Below, piece after piece: positions 16,835-25,170 of a DNA stretch of 64,000 nucleotides. The position numbers and the translations under genes were made by a program. Origin of the DNA: Streptomyces pseudovenezuelae (GTDB taxonomy: Bacteria > Actinomycetota > Actinomycetes > Streptomycetales > Streptomycetaceae); NCBI RefSeq assembly GCF_029892565.1, contig NZ_JARXVH010000013.1, positions 237,949 through 301,948 on the forward strand, read 5' to 3'. A model generated the notes under the pieces. The model saw nothing but the letters and a program-made list of their open reading frames with translations, made no database searches and was not told the DNA's origin. The stretch's first letter is position 1, and every line of letters starts with the position of its first letter.

Positions 16835-16975
16835 ACCCTGCCGGCTCTCGGCCTGGCCACGCTCGCCGTGAATCGTCCGAAGCCGATCGATGAGCGGTCG
16901 TGGGCGGCGCCGCTACGACGCCTGCAGTCCGGGCACATCGGTGACTACGTGGCCCGGATGCTGGTGGGCAGGCGC
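16835..16975 (+). pseudogene. Fragment resembling the C-terminus of an NADH-quinone oxidoreductase subunit L/5
   Basis: In one plus-strand frame TLPALGLATLAVN is followed by PLRRLQSGHIGDYVARMLVG, which resembles the last segment of NuoL/Mrp-like proton-pumping subunits (R-R-x-Q-S-G-x-I-G-D-Y). The rest of the ~600-residue protein is absent and the fragment ends in unrelated sequence. The surrounding 16633-17127 contains no other gene I can support. Confidence 0.4.
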
Positions 16976-17127
16976 GCCTCCCTCACCCGGCTTGCTCTCG
17001 GTAGCGGGGCACGGCCGGACGGCGTGCACTGGAAGGGGCGGCCATGAGTAATAACTCGGGCCGTAGTGAGCACCCGGGGTGTGGGGACACACGTCCCCGT
17101 GTTGATTCCGAGGCGAGGAGAACCGTG

Positions 17128-17454
17128 ATGCCGGCAGGTTCCAGCCCCAAGCGGGAGCGGCAGTACGAGCACATCAAGGAAGGAGCGAAGAAGCGGGGCG
17201 CCTCCACCGGGCGCGCGAAGGAGATCGCCGCGCGGACGGTCAACAAGGAGCGGGCCCGCTCGGGCGAGGCACAGCAGGCGAGCAAGGCCTCCACCCAGGA
17301 CAAGAAGTCCGCCTCGCAGCGCGGAGGTGAGCGCTCGCACCGCGGCCCCGTCAGTCCCACCAGGGACCAGCTGTACGAAGAGGCCAGAAAACGCGGCATC
17401 CATGGCCGCTCCTCCATGAACAAGCAGCAGTTGCGCAAGGCCCTCGGCCACTGA
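17128..17454 (+). CDS. Rho N-terminal-like/SAP-type basic protein (plasmid stabilization protein family)
   Basis: 108 residues, highly basic and largely polar. The N-terminal part (SPKRERQYEHIKEGAKKRGA, then RAKEIAARTVNKERAR) resembles proteins annotated as plasmid stabilization proteins in Streptomyces. The C-terminal TRDQLYEEARKRGIHGRSS followed by MNKQQLRKAL is a Rho-N/SAP-like helix-extended-helix that usually binds nucleic acid. The start at 17128 follows GAGGAG. Often found beside stress genes; here a DJ-1/PfpI gene begins 62 bp downstream. The precise role is unknown. Confidence 0.8.
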   Translation: MPAGSSPKRERQYEHIKEGAKKRGASTGRAKEIAARTVNKERARSGEAQQASKASTQDKKSASQRGGERSHRGPVSPTRDQLYEEARKRGIHGRSSMNKQQLRKALGH

Positions 17455-17516
17455 TCCATCACATGGGCCCCGGGCCGACGACCTCGCGACATCGTCACGA
17501 AGAAAGGCGCACGATC

Positions 17517-18083
17517 ATGGCTGACAAGCCCCTCAACGGCCACCGCGTCCTGGCGCTCGTCACCAACTACGGAGTCGAGCAGGACGAACTGCTGGTGCCG
17601 CTCAGGCGGCTGCGGGAGGAGGGTGCGGACGTCACCGTCGCCGCCGCGACGGCGGACCCGGTCCAGACCCTGGTGGGAGACAAGGACCCCGGCGAAACCG
17701 TGGAGCCCGACGCCACCTTCGACGTGGTGGATCCCGGCGACCACCAGCTCCTGCTGCTCCCCGGCGGCACCCTCAACGCCGACCAGCTCCGCCTGGACGA
17801 CAAGGCCCTCACCATCGTCAAGGCGTTCGCCACCTCGGGCCGCCCGATCGCCGCCATCTGCCACGGCCCCTGGGCCCTGGTGGAAGCCGACGTCGTTCGG
17901 GGCAAGACCCTGACGTCCTACGCCTCGCTGCGCACCGACATCCGCAACGCCGGGGCCGCGTCCTGGGTCGACGAACCCGTGGTCAGCGACACCGCGGGCG
18001 ACTACACCCTGGTCACCTCCCGCACACCCAAGGACCTCGACGTCTTCCTCGACGCGATCTACAAGGCCCTCATCGGGTCCTGA
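17517..18083 (+). CDS. DJ-1/PfpI family protein (deglycase/protease-like)
   Basis: 188 residues, the usual length for the PfpI/YhbO/YajL group. The nucleophile elbow is AAICHGPW with C115 and H116, and E21 in GVEQDELL is placed as in other members; the strand ending LLLPGGTLNAD is typical. Members act as glyoxalase or deglycase enzymes repairing methylglyoxal adducts, or as general stress proteins. The start is chosen at MADKPLNGHRV, with a GAAAGG ribosome site. It shares its orientation with the Rho-N-like gene upstream and the mini-protein gene downstream. Confidence 0.9.
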   Translation: MADKPLNGHRVLALVTNYGVEQDELLVPLRRLREEGADVTVAAATADPVQTLVGDKDPGETVEPDATFDVVDPGDHQLLLLPGGTLNADQLRLDDKALTIVKAFATSGRPIAAICHGPWALVEADVVRGKTLTSYASLRTDIRNAGAASWVDEPVVSDTAGDYTLVTSRTPKDLDVFLDAIYKALIGS

Positions 18084-18127
18084 TCACCAAGACCCGGGAT
18101 CGCCCCTCCCAAAGATTGGATCTCTCC

Positions 18128-18256
18128 ATGTTCAAGGCCATCGCCGACGTGCTGCGCTCGATCGGCAGCGCGATCGCCACCGTCGTCACCCTGCCCTTCC
18201 GTGCCATCGCCCGACTCTTCGGCGGCGCCTCCGACAGCGCCCACGGCCACCACTGA
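18128..18256 (+). CDS. LPFR-type mini-protein
   Basis: 42 residues, read directly: MFKAIADVLRSIGSAIATVV, then TLPFRAIARLFGGAS and a short His-containing tail. An amphipathic or hydrophobic helix leads into the conserved LPFRA(I/L)ARLFGGAS motif, which I recall from small uncharacterised Streptomyces proteins. No strong Shine-Dalgarno is present immediately upstream. It lies 44 bp after the DJ-1/PfpI stop, so it may be co-transcribed. It may be a membrane-active or membrane-associated peptide. Function unknown. Confidence 0.65.
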   Translation: MFKAIADVLRSIGSAIATVVTLPFRAIARLFGGASDSAHGHH

Positions 18257-18307
18257 CAACACCGATGCGCGTCAGGCGTCCGCGCCCGTGTCGACGGCGC
18301 GGGTGAC

Positions 18308-18616
18308 TCAGCCGTGCAGGGTCGGCCGGTAGACGAGTTCTTGGATGCGGCCGTCGAGGGTCGTGTGCTCGATCAGTTCGAGGTCGAAGTCGGCCGCACC
18401 CTGGAAGATCGGGGCCAGCCCGGTCTGACCGGTGATCACGGGGAAGATCGTCACCTGTACGCGGTCGACCAGACCGGCGGCCATCAGCGCCCGGTTCATG
18501 GACGGGCTGGCGTGGGAGCGCAGCGGTACCTCGGACTCCTCCTTGAGCCGGGCGACGACGTCGACGGCGCGCCGTTCGCGACGGTCGCGTCCGGCCAGCT
18601 CCGACGACCAGTTGAT
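18308..18616 (-). pseudogene. 5'-truncated RibD/dihydrofolate-reductase-like protein
   Basis: The minus strand keeps the C-terminal half of a dihydrofolate-reductase-family (RibD C-terminal) protein: VDVVARLKEESEVPLRSH, then MNRALMAAGLVDRVQVTIFP, VITGQTGLAPIFQGAADFDL and the tail IQELVYRPTLHG. The N-terminal half with the Rossmann-like nucleotide site is absent, and the frame runs upstream into unrelated sequence without a credible start. An internal ATG at 18499 could in principle start a 63-residue peptide, but it would lack a functional fold. Confidence 0.65.
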
Positions 18617-18719
18617 GGCCAGGGCCCGGGTACACCGCGAACAGTTGGCGGACGCGATAACAAGGGCGACGGCCGACTGAAGCGCAGCACCTCCGAAGTG
18701 GCGCCCCGTCGCGGCCTTC

Positions 18720-19127
18720 TCACTCCTGCAGATTCAACTGCCAGGACACCCCGAAGCGGTCGTTCACCCAACCGAACTTGGCGCTGAAGCCGTACGAGCC
18801 CAGGGGCATGAGCTCCTGGCCCTTTTCGACGAGGGCGCCATACAGTCGGTCGAGTTCGGCCTCGGTGTCGCACTCGACGAACAGCGACACGGCCGGGGTG
18901 AACCCGAAGGCGTGGTTGACGTAGCTGTCGATGCACATGAACCGCTGTCCGGCGAGCGAGAACGTGGCGCGCTCGACCGTGCCCTCGGCACCGGGGCCGT
19001 CGCCGCCGTAGCGGGAGATGTCGACGATCTCGGCGTCGTCGAACAGCGACATGTAGAAGGTCAGCGCCTCCTCGGCCCTGCCCTCGAACATCAGGAAAGT
19101 GGTGATCTTCTGTGACATCGAGGCCAT
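18720..19127 (-). CDS. VOC-family protein (PhnB-like)
   Basis: 135 residues. The starting segment (SQKITTFLMFEGRAEEALTF), the middle ERATFSLAGQRFMCIDS and the C-terminal FGWVNDRFGVSWQLN match the PhnB/3-demethylubiquinone methyltransferase-like subgroup of the vicinal oxygen chelate superfamily. Many such proteins are small metal-dependent enzymes or antibiotic-binding proteins; the substrate is unknown. The ATG at 19127 has GGAGGA five bases upstream. It is 78 bp downstream of msrA on the same strand. Confidence 0.85.
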   Translation of the reverse strand: MASMSQKITTFLMFEGRAEEALTFYMSLFDDAEIVDISRYGGDGPGAEGTVERATFSLAGQRFMCIDSYVNHAFGFTPAVSLFVECDTEAELDRLYGALVEKGQELMPLGSYGFSAKFGWVNDRFGVSWQLNLQE

Positions 19128-19205
19128 CGCGCTGTCCTCCGGGTACTGGTGTTCCGTTCCTTGGAGGACAACGCTAGAGCCAGCCTCTGACATCGGCCCG
19201 GGACG

Positions 19206-19727
19206 TCAGCCCGTCGTCGCCTCGGAGCGGCGCGGAAGCTTCCAGTTCGGGCGCGGGAAGTGGCAGGTGTAGCCGTTCGGGTAGCGCTCCAGGTAGTCCT
19301 GGTGCTCCGGCTCGGCCTCCCAGAAGTCACCCACCGGCTCGACCTCCGTGACCACCTTGCCCGGCCACAGCCCGCTCGCCTCCACGTCGGCGATCGTGTC
19401 CACGGCGGTGCGGTGCTGTGCCTCGTCCGTGTAGTAGATCGCCGAGCGGTAGCTGCGACCGAGGTCGTTGCCCTGGCGGTCCCTCGTGGTCGGGTCGTGG
19501 ATCTGGAAGAAGAACTCCAGGATGTCCCGGTAGCTCGTGGCGGTGGGATCGAAGAGGATCTCGATCGCCTCGGCGTGGTCGCCGTGATTGCGGTAGGTCG
19601 CGTTCGGGGTGTCGCCGCCGGTGTACCCGACCCGGGTGGAGACGACGCCCGGCAGCTTGCGGATCAAGTCCTCCATGCCCCAGAAACAGCCGCCCGCCAG
19701 CACGGCTCGTTCGGTTCCCGCTGTCAT
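19206..19727 (-). CDS. msrA: Peptide methionine-S-sulfoxide reductase
   Basis: 173 residues. The catalytic motif GGCFWGMED places the nucleophile Cys at residue 14. RVGYTGGDTPNATYRNHGDH and FFQIHDPTTRDRQGNDLG, with YRSAIYYTDEAQ, are standard MsrA. It reduces the S-epimer of methionine sulfoxide in proteins using thioredoxin, repairing oxidative damage. The start at 19727 has a GAAGGAG ribosome site. It stands near other stress genes (DJ-1/PfpI, VOC). Confidence 0.96.
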   Translation of the reverse strand: MTAGTERAVLAGGCFWGMEDLIRKLPGVVSTRVGYTGGDTPNATYRNHGDHAEAIEILFDPTATSYRDILEFFFQIHDPTTRDRQGNDLGRSYRSAIYYTDEAQHRTAVDTIADVEASGLWPGKVVTEVEPVGDFWEAEPEHQDYLERYPNGYTCHFPRPNWKLPRRSEATTG

Positions 19728-19946
19728 CAGACACTCCTTCTTGGTCCAACCGGGTTCCGGCACGCATGCGACGTGCCCACCCGTACCTTCGTCGAACGTA
19801 CAACCAGACCGGATGTACGGGTGTTCCCGTGCGTGGAGGTACCGCACGGCCATGAGGACGAGGGTGCCTCCCGCCGGGTCGGCGTCTACCGTGAGACACG
19901 GCCGTGTCGCTGCTCTACCGAGCACTCACCCCACCGTGGAGCCGTG

Positions 19947-20801
19947 ATGGTGCTCGCCGTACTCTTCGCCGTCCTGGGTGCCGTCAGCAATGCGGTGGGG
20001 ACGGCCTTCCAGCGCAAGGCAGCGTCCACGGTGTCGCGGGGCGGCGGGGTGCACCTGCTGCTCGCTCTCGTACGGCGTCCCGCATGGGCCATCGGTATCG
20101 CCGGAGTGACCGGTGCCGCGCTGTTCCAGGCGCTCGCCCTGGTCAACGGTCCGATGGCGCTCGTCCAGCCCCTCTTCATGCTGGAGTTGCCCTTCGCCCT
20201 GCTCATCGCGGCGCCGCTGCTGCACCGACGGCTGAGCGCACAGGGATGGTGGGCGGTCGGCGGCGTGGTGGCCGGACTCGCCCTTCTCCTGGCCTCGGCG
20301 GCTCCGGCGGGGAGCAGGGAGCAGGCGTCCATGCTGCGCTGGATTCCGGTCCTGGTGCTCACCCTGGGAGCGATGGTCACCGCGGTGCTGCTCGTACGGT
20401 CCTCGACCTCGCCGTTGTTCCGTGCCGCCACCCTGGCGACCGGTGCCGCGATCGGCAACGCGCTGACCGCCGCGCTCATGAAGTCGGCCACGAGCCGTCT
20501 CGCCGACGCGGGACTGCCGGCCTTCCTCACCACCTGGCAGACCTACGGCTTCGCGCTCACCGGCGTCGCCGCACTCCTGCTGCTGGAGAACTCGCTCCAG
20601 GCCGGTCCGCTCGCCGCCTCGCAGCCCGCGCTCACGATCGGCGACGCGGCGGTGAGCCTGGTGCTGGGCGTCGTCCTGTTCGACGAGACGATCCGGACCG
20701 GCTGGTGGCTCCTGCCCGAGGCGATCGGCGCGGGCCTGATCCTCTGGGGTGTGGTGCGGCTGACGCGTGTGGTGCCGCACCTCGTCGACATCGTGCGCTG
20801 A
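19947..20801 (+). CDS. EamA/DMT-like ten-helix membrane transporter
   Basis: 284 residues with about nine to ten hydrophobic segments arranged as two similar halves (for example AVLGAVSNAVGTAFQRKA near the start and SLVLGVVLFDETIRTGWW in the second half). The ALVNGPMALVQPLFMLELPF segment is like the first EamA repeat. Such proteins are drug/metabolite-type exporters or magnesium-like transporters; the substrate is unknown. The ATG at 19947 is preceded by a GTG at 19944; both are possible. It is divergent from msrA. Confidence 0.75.
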   Translation: MVLAVLFAVLGAVSNAVGTAFQRKAASTVSRGGGVHLLLALVRRPAWAIGIAGVTGAALFQALALVNGPMALVQPLFMLELPFALLIAAPLLHRRLSAQGWWAVGGVVAGLALLLASAAPAGSREQASMLRWIPVLVLTLGAMVTAVLLVRSSTSPLFRAATLATGAAIGNALTAALMKSATSRLADAGLPAFLTTWQTYGFALTGVAALLLLENSLQAGPLAASQPALTIGDAAVSLVLGVVLFDETIRTGWWLLPEAIGAGLILWGVVRLTRVVPHLVDIVR

Positions 20802-20890
20802 GTCGCCGTCGACGCGTCAACACACCCTCAGAGTGCACGACTTGAAGGATTTCTGGTTCCGAGGGGTTGTCGAACGTGTGAAGTCATCAG

Positions 20891-20911
20891 TTAAATCAAG
20901 TCTTGAACTAA
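20891..20911. promoter_or_regulatory. AT-rich inverted repeat upstream of the CBM32 beta-helix gene
   Basis: Within an unusually AT-rich patch, the palindrome TCAAGTCTTGA (20896-20906) is flanked by TTAAA and ACTAA, giving a 21-nt quasi-symmetric site about 110 bp before the ATG. It looks like a regulator-binding site. No matching regulator was identified in the window. Confidence 0.4.
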
Positions 20912-21017
20912 GCCATGGGCCGCCTTTATCCATTTATGGATCGACATGGCACCGCGTTGGCCAGGGGCGGTCCTTCACCTCATTTCCAGAGGCACCTCAC
21001 CCGCAGAGGAACATGGC

Positions 21018-23567
21018 ATGAGACTCAGATCCTTGGGTGTCGCGCTCGCCGCAACGGCAGCGTTGATCACCCTGCCCACGATCCAGCCACCGACGGCCTC
21101 GGCCGCCGACACCAACCTGTCCCAGGGCAGGACCGCGACGTCCTCTTCTACCGAGAACGCCGGCACGCCCGCGGCCGGCGCGGTCGACGGCGACACCGGG
21201 ACGCGGTGGTCCTCCGCCGCGACCGACGACCAGTGGTTGCAGGTCGACCTCGGGGCCTCCGCCACCATCAGCCAGGTCGTGGTCAACTGGGAGACGGCCT
21301 ACGGCAAGGACTACAAGGTCCAGGTCTCCTCCGACGGCAGCACCTGGACCGACCTGCAGTCCGTCAACGGCGGGGACGGCGGCCTCGACACGCTCGCCGT
21401 CTCCGGTCAGGGCCGGTACGTGCGGCTGCAGGGTGTCCACCGGGCGACCCAATGGGGTTACTCCGTCTGGGAGTTCCAGGTGTTCGGCACCACCGGCACG
21501 ACCGAGCCCGGCACCTGCACAACCACCAACTCCGCCCAGGGCAAGGCCGCTTCCGCCTCCTCGACGGAGAACGCCGGCACCCCGGCGTCCGCCGCGTTCG
21601 ACGGCGACGACTCCACCCGCTGGTCCAGCCAGGCCTCGGACCCCCAGTGGCTGCGCGTCGACCTGGGCTCGGTCCAGGACCTCTGCAAGGTCGACCTGAA
21701 CTGGGAAGCCGCGTACGCCAGGGACTTCCAGATCCAGGCCTCCACCGACGGCCAGAGCTGGAACACGCTCAAGACCGTGACCGGCGCGACCGGCGGACGG
21801 GCCTCCTACGACCTCAGCGGTTCGGGTCGCTACGTCCGGGTCCTGGGGACCGCGCGCGCGACCGGCTACGGATACTCGCTCTGGGAGTTCGCCGTCCACA
21901 CCGGATCCGATGGCACTCCCCCGGTCGAGGGCGGCGGTGACCTGGGCCCGAACGTGATCGTCGTGGACCCCTCCACGCCCAACCTGCAAGCCAAGTTCGA
22001 CCAGGTCTTCGCGCAGCAGGAGTCGGCGCAGTTCGGTTCCGGGCGCTACCAGTTCCTCCTCAAGCCGGGCACCTACAACGGCATCAACGCCCAACTCGGC
22101 TTCTACACCTCGATCTCGGGGCTCGGGCTGAACCCCGACGACACCCAGATCAACGGCGACATCACCGTGGACGCGGGCTGGTTCAACGGCAACGCGACGC
22201 AGAACTTCTGGCGCTCGGCGGAGAACCTCGCGATCACGCCGTCCAACGGCACCGACCGCTGGGCGGTCGCCCAGGCCGCGCCGTTCCGCCGTATCCACGT
22301 CAAGGGCGGCCTCAACCTCGCGCCCAACGGCTACGGTTGGGCCTCCGGCGGATACATCGCCGACTCGAAGATCGACGGTACGGTCGGTCCGTACTCGCAG
22401 CAGCAGTGGTACACCCGTGACAGTTCGGTGGGCGGCTGGACCAACGGCGTGTGGAACATGACGTTCACGGGTGTCGAGGGAGCGCCGGCCACCAACTTCG
22501 ACACCGGCCCGTACACCACGCTGGACACCACCCCGACCTCCCGCGAGAAGCCGTTCCTCTACCTCGACGGCAACGACTACAAGGTCTTCGTGCCCGGCAA
22601 GCGCACCAACGCCCGCGGGGTGTCCTGGCCCGCCAACGCCGGCGGGACCTCGCTCCCGCTCAGCCAGTTCTACGTCGTCAAGCCCGGCGCGACGGCCGCC
22701 AGCATCAACACCGCGCTGGCGCAGGGTCTGAATCTGCTGTTCACGCCCGGCGTGTACCACCTCGACCAGACGATCAACGTCACGCGCGCCGACACGGTGG
22801 TGCTCGGCCTGGGCCTGGCCACGCTCGTGCCCGACGGGGGCGTGGACGCCGTACACGTGGCGGATGTCGACGGCGTCCGGCTCGCCGGATTCCTCATCGA
22901 CGCCGGTGCCACCAACTCCGACACGCTGCTGCAGATCGGCCCCGCCGGTGCCGGTGCCGACCACTCCGCCGACCCGACCACGATGCAGGACGTGTTCGTC
23001 CGGATCGGTGGTGCCGGTCCCGGGCTGGCCACGAACTCGGTGGTCGTGAACAGTGACGACGTCGTCATCGACCACACCTGGATCTGGCGCGCCGATCACG
23101 GCGACGGCGTCGGCTGGGACACCAACCGGGCCGACTACGGCCTCAAGGTCAACGGCGACGACGTCCTCGCCACCGGTCTGTTCGTGGAGCACTTCAACAA
23201 GTACGACGTGCTCTGGAGCGGCGAGCGCGGCCGCACGATCTTCTTCCAGAACGAGAAGGCCTACGACGCGCCGAACGCCGCCGCCATCACCCATGACGGG
23301 ATCGTCGGCTACGCCGCCTACAAGGTCGCCGACACGGTGAACGAACACGAGGCCTGGGGTCTGGGCAGCTACTGCAACTACACGTCCGACCCCTCCATCG
23401 TGCAGCGCCACGGCTTCCAGGTGCCCGTCAAGAGCGGGGTCAAGTTGCACGACGTACTGGTCATCTCCCTTGGTGGCAAGGGCCAGTACGCGCACGTCGT
23501 CAACGACACCGGGGCGCCGACCTCCGGCACCGACACCGTCCCCTCCAAGATCACGCAGTTCCCGTGA
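21018..23567 (+). CDS. Secreted protein with two CBM32 (F5/8 type C) domains and a C-terminal beta-helix
   Basis: 849 residues. A Sec signal peptide (MRLRSLGVALAATAALITLP, cleavage near ASA-ADT) precedes two tandem ~135-residue CBM32-like modules that begin TATSSSTENAGTPAAGAVDG and AASASSTENAGTPASAAFDG. After GPNVIVVDPS comes a ~520-residue parallel beta-helix region with repeated NGD, NFWRSAENLAITPSNGTDRW, WASGGYIADSKIDG and RADTVVLGLGLATLVP. Close family members are often labelled adenylyl cyclase in databases, for which I see no support; a polysaccharide-active role is more likely. The ATG has GAGGAA upstream. Neighbouring GH64 suggests beta-glucan or related substrates. Confidence 0.82.
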   Translation: MRLRSLGVALAATAALITLPTIQPPTASAADTNLSQGRTATSSSTENAGTPAAGAVDGDTGTRWSSAATDDQWLQVDLGASATISQVVVNWETAYGKDYKVQVSSDGSTWTDLQSVNGGDGGLDTLAVSGQGRYVRLQGVHRATQWGYSVWEFQVFGTTGTTEPGTCTTTNSAQGKAASASSTENAGTPASAAFDGDDSTRWSSQASDPQWLRVDLGSVQDLCKVDLNWEAAYARDFQIQASTDGQSWNTLKTVTGATGGRASYDLSGSGRYVRVLGTARATGYGYSLWEFAVHTGSDGTPPVEGGGDLGPNVIVVDPSTPNLQAKFDQVFAQQESAQFGSGRYQFLLKPGTYNGINAQLGFYTSISGLGLNPDDTQINGDITVDAGWFNGNATQNFWRSAENLAITPSNGTDRWAVAQAAPFRRIHVKGGLNLAPNGYGWASGGYIADSKIDGTVGPYSQQQWYTRDSSVGGWTNGVWNMTFTGVEGAPATNFDTGPYTTLDTTPTSREKPFLYLDGNDYKVFVPGKRTNARGVSWPANAGGTSLPLSQFYVVKPGATAASINTALAQGLNLLFTPGVYHLDQTINVTRADTVVLGLGLATLVPDGGVDAVHVADVDGVRLAGFLIDAGATNSDTLLQIGPAGAGADHSADPTTMQDVFVRIGGAGPGLATNSVVVNSDDVVIDHTWIWRADHGDGVGWDTNRADYGLKVNGDDVLATGLFVEHFNKYDVLWSGERGRTIFFQNEKAYDAPNAAAITHDGIVGYAAYKVADTVNEHEAWGLGSYCNYTSDPSIVQRHGFQVPVKSGVKLHDVLVISLGGKGQYAHVVNDTGAPTSGTDTVPSKITQFP

Positions 23568-23616
23568 TCCGGGGAGGTTGATCCGAGGAGGGTGATCCGC
23601 CGAACCGGATGAGACC

Positions 23617-23651
23617 TGCTGCGGGCCGCCAGTTCCTTGCGGCCCGCAGCA
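23617..23651. terminator. Bidirectional terminator between convergent genes
   Basis: A perfect 13-bp stem (23617-23629 with 23639-23651), 9-nt loop, GC-rich and without a U-tract, lies between two converging carbohydrate-enzyme genes. This form is typical for Streptomyces. Confidence 0.75.
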
Positions 23652-23661
23652 CCGGCAGGCG

Positions 23662-24861
23662 TCAGAAGGCGGACAGCGTCAGGGTGAAACCGGTCGGGGC
23701 CGTGTCCTGGACGTAGGAGGCGAAGTCCGCCACGTCGTCGAAGGCGAAGCCGTAGGCCTTCCCGTCCTCGGTCGCCGCGTGGATCGCCTTCGCGTAATGG
23801 TTGGTCAGGTCGCCCTGGTAGAAGGCGGCGGGGTCGGTGGTCGGTTGGGCGGTGCTGCTGAGCAGTGTCGAGCGGTTGAAGCCCGCGCCCAGGACCGCGG
23901 CGACCGGGCCGGTGGTGCCGTCGTTGGGTGCGGCGAGATTGCCGTCGCAGAAGAGGACGTCACGGGTGGTGGGCCTGGCGAAGGACACCGAGGCCGGACC
24001 GTCGAAGGTGAGGCGTTCGCCGCGCACCCGGCCGGTGAACGTACCCGCGTTGGTGGTGACCTTGAGATCCTTGCCCGTGTACGTGCTCCACACCTCGTCG
24101 ATGTAGGGCGCGAAGTAGTCCTTGCCGAAGATGCCGGCGTCCAGGCCGTGGCCGGGAGCGATGATGCGGGTGTCGTCCACGATCAGCGGAGCGAACTCCT
24201 CGACCTGTTTGACGGCGGCGAAGGCGGCGGAACGGCCGCCCGCGCGCAGGGTGCCTGTCGTCTGGTCCTTGGCACCGGTGAGCCGGATGGCCAACGGCAC
24301 ACTGAACATGTCGACCATGGTGGTGTTGCAGAACATGCCGTCCGCGTTGTGCGTGAATTCCGCGCAGTCGTGCAGCACGCCGTAGTTGGGGTCCGACTCG
24401 ACCCAACCGGCCGGGTACTGCAGGGCCGCGGCTCCGTTGCCGTCCGTCACGGCCTTGAATTTGAGCTTCTGGCCCAGTGCCACATAGATCCGGCCCGACA
24501 TGTACGGCAGGGACAGCGTGGTCGCGCCGCTGCCCGCGAGCGGGATCGCGTAGTCGGTGAAGCCGTCGGCGCCGTTGTCGGAGACCGCGATGGGGACGGC
24601 GTCGCCCCCGGGAGTGAGCCGAACCTGCTTGCCGTCCAGATTGCCCACGACGTACAGGTGCACGGAGGCGTTGTCGAACGAACCGCTGTTGTTGACGACG
24701 GTCATGGGCAGCGGGCCCGCCGCGGCGGTGGTCTTGCCCGCCGGCTGATCGGCGAGCGCGTAGGGGGCGATGGCGCCAAGGGCCGGAGCCGCTACGGCCG
24801 CGCCCCCGAGGGCGAACATCATCTTGCGGCGGGTCAGGTTGCGAGGGTGACGGGGTGCCAT
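23662..24861 (-). CDS. GH64 beta-1,3-glucanase (laminaripentaose-producing type), Tat-exported
   Basis: 399 residues. A twin-arginine signal (NLTRRKMMFALGGAAVAAPA) is followed by cleavage near ALA-DQP. The GH64 fold is recognised by the start LPMTVVNNSG, the motif VLHDCAEFTHNADGMFCNTT with VDMFSV, and a C-terminal YGFAFDDVADFASYVQD. By spacing with the Streptomyces matensis enzyme as I recall it (catalytic Glu154 and Asp170, 16 apart), the likely acid and nucleophile here are E168 and D184. It releases laminaripentaose from beta-1,3-glucan. A LacI-type palindrome lies 82 bp upstream of the start, suggesting sugar-controlled repression. Confidence 0.9.
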   Translation of the reverse strand: MAPRHPRNLTRRKMMFALGGAAVAAPALGAIAPYALADQPAGKTTAAAGPLPMTVVNNSGSFDNASVHLYVVGNLDGKQVRLTPGGDAVPIAVSDNGADGFTDYAIPLAGSGATTLSLPYMSGRIYVALGQKLKFKAVTDGNGAAALQYPAGWVESDPNYGVLHDCAEFTHNADGMFCNTTMVDMFSVPLAIRLTGAKDQTTGTLRAGGRSAAFAAVKQVEEFAPLIVDDTRIIAPGHGLDAGIFGKDYFAPYIDEVWSTYTGKDLKVTTNAGTFTGRVRGERLTFDGPASVSFARPTTRDVLFCDGNLAAPNDGTTGPVAAVLGAGFNRSTLLSSTAQPTTDPAAFYQGDLTNHYAKAIHAATEDGKAYGFAFDDVADFASYVQDTAPTGFTLTLSAF

Positions 24862-25118
24862 GACGTGAACTCACCTTGTCTGTGGGGGACGTTCAGGTGG
24901 AGCCGTGCCGGCGCACCGCCAGGGTGTGGTCGCGCGGGGACCTGAGAGCGCTCTCATCTGTACGGCGTGCGCTGCCGACGGGCCCCGACGATACGCACGA
25001 TCGTTGCTCCCGCCAACCGGAGTGCGAAGTCGCCAAATTCCGCTGACCTGCGGCTACTTGAGGAACGGACGGAAGTCCACGAATACATAAGGCGCGTTTA
25101 ACACGCGCTTAAGCACCG
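24862..25118. other. Promoter region of the GH64 gene
   Basis: No gene. The region carries the TGAGAGCGCTCTCA operator, a locally AT-rich stretch at 25081-25115, and a short inverted repeat GCGCGT (25092-25097) / ACGCGC (25103-25108) around TTAAC. These may form the promoter and further regulatory sites for leftward transcription of the glucanase. Confidence 0.4.
24943..24956. promoter_or_regulatory. LacI-type operator palindrome upstream of GH64
   Basis: TGAGAGCGCTCTCA is a perfect 14-nt palindrome. It differs by one base per half from the CebR/CelR box TGGGAGCGCTCCCA of actinomycete glucan-utilisation genes. Its position before the beta-1,3-glucanase start fits repression by a LacI-family regulator encoded elsewhere, possibly a laminari-oligosaccharide sensor. 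Confidence 0.7.
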
Positions 25119-25149
25119 CCGGTCCGGCGCCCGTCGGACGCCGGACCGG
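25119..25149. terminator. Terminator downstream of the LuxR-type regulator
   Basis: An 11-bp perfect stem (CCGGTCCGGCG at 25119-25129, CGCCGGACCGG at 25139-25149) with a 9-nt loop lies 20 bp beyond the regulator's stop. It would separate it from the GH64 promoter. Confidence 0.65.
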
Positions 25150-25170
25150 TGATCGGTGAGGTGACGGGGG

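Noticed and set aside
16629..16871. 80-residue plus-strand ORF after the small membrane protein
   Set aside because: Cys/Arg/Pro-rich composition, no ribosome site and overlap with the preceding stop; the region reads better as decayed sequence.
20891..20911. ROK-type (Rok7B7) binding site
   Set aside because: The AT-rich palindrome did not fit the published degenerate motif as I remember it, so it is left as an unassigned regulatory site.
20997..23495. 832-residue minus-strand frame opposite the CBM32 protein
   Set aside because: Val/Asp/Gly/Arg-rich shadow of the real gene, with no ribosome site or domain.
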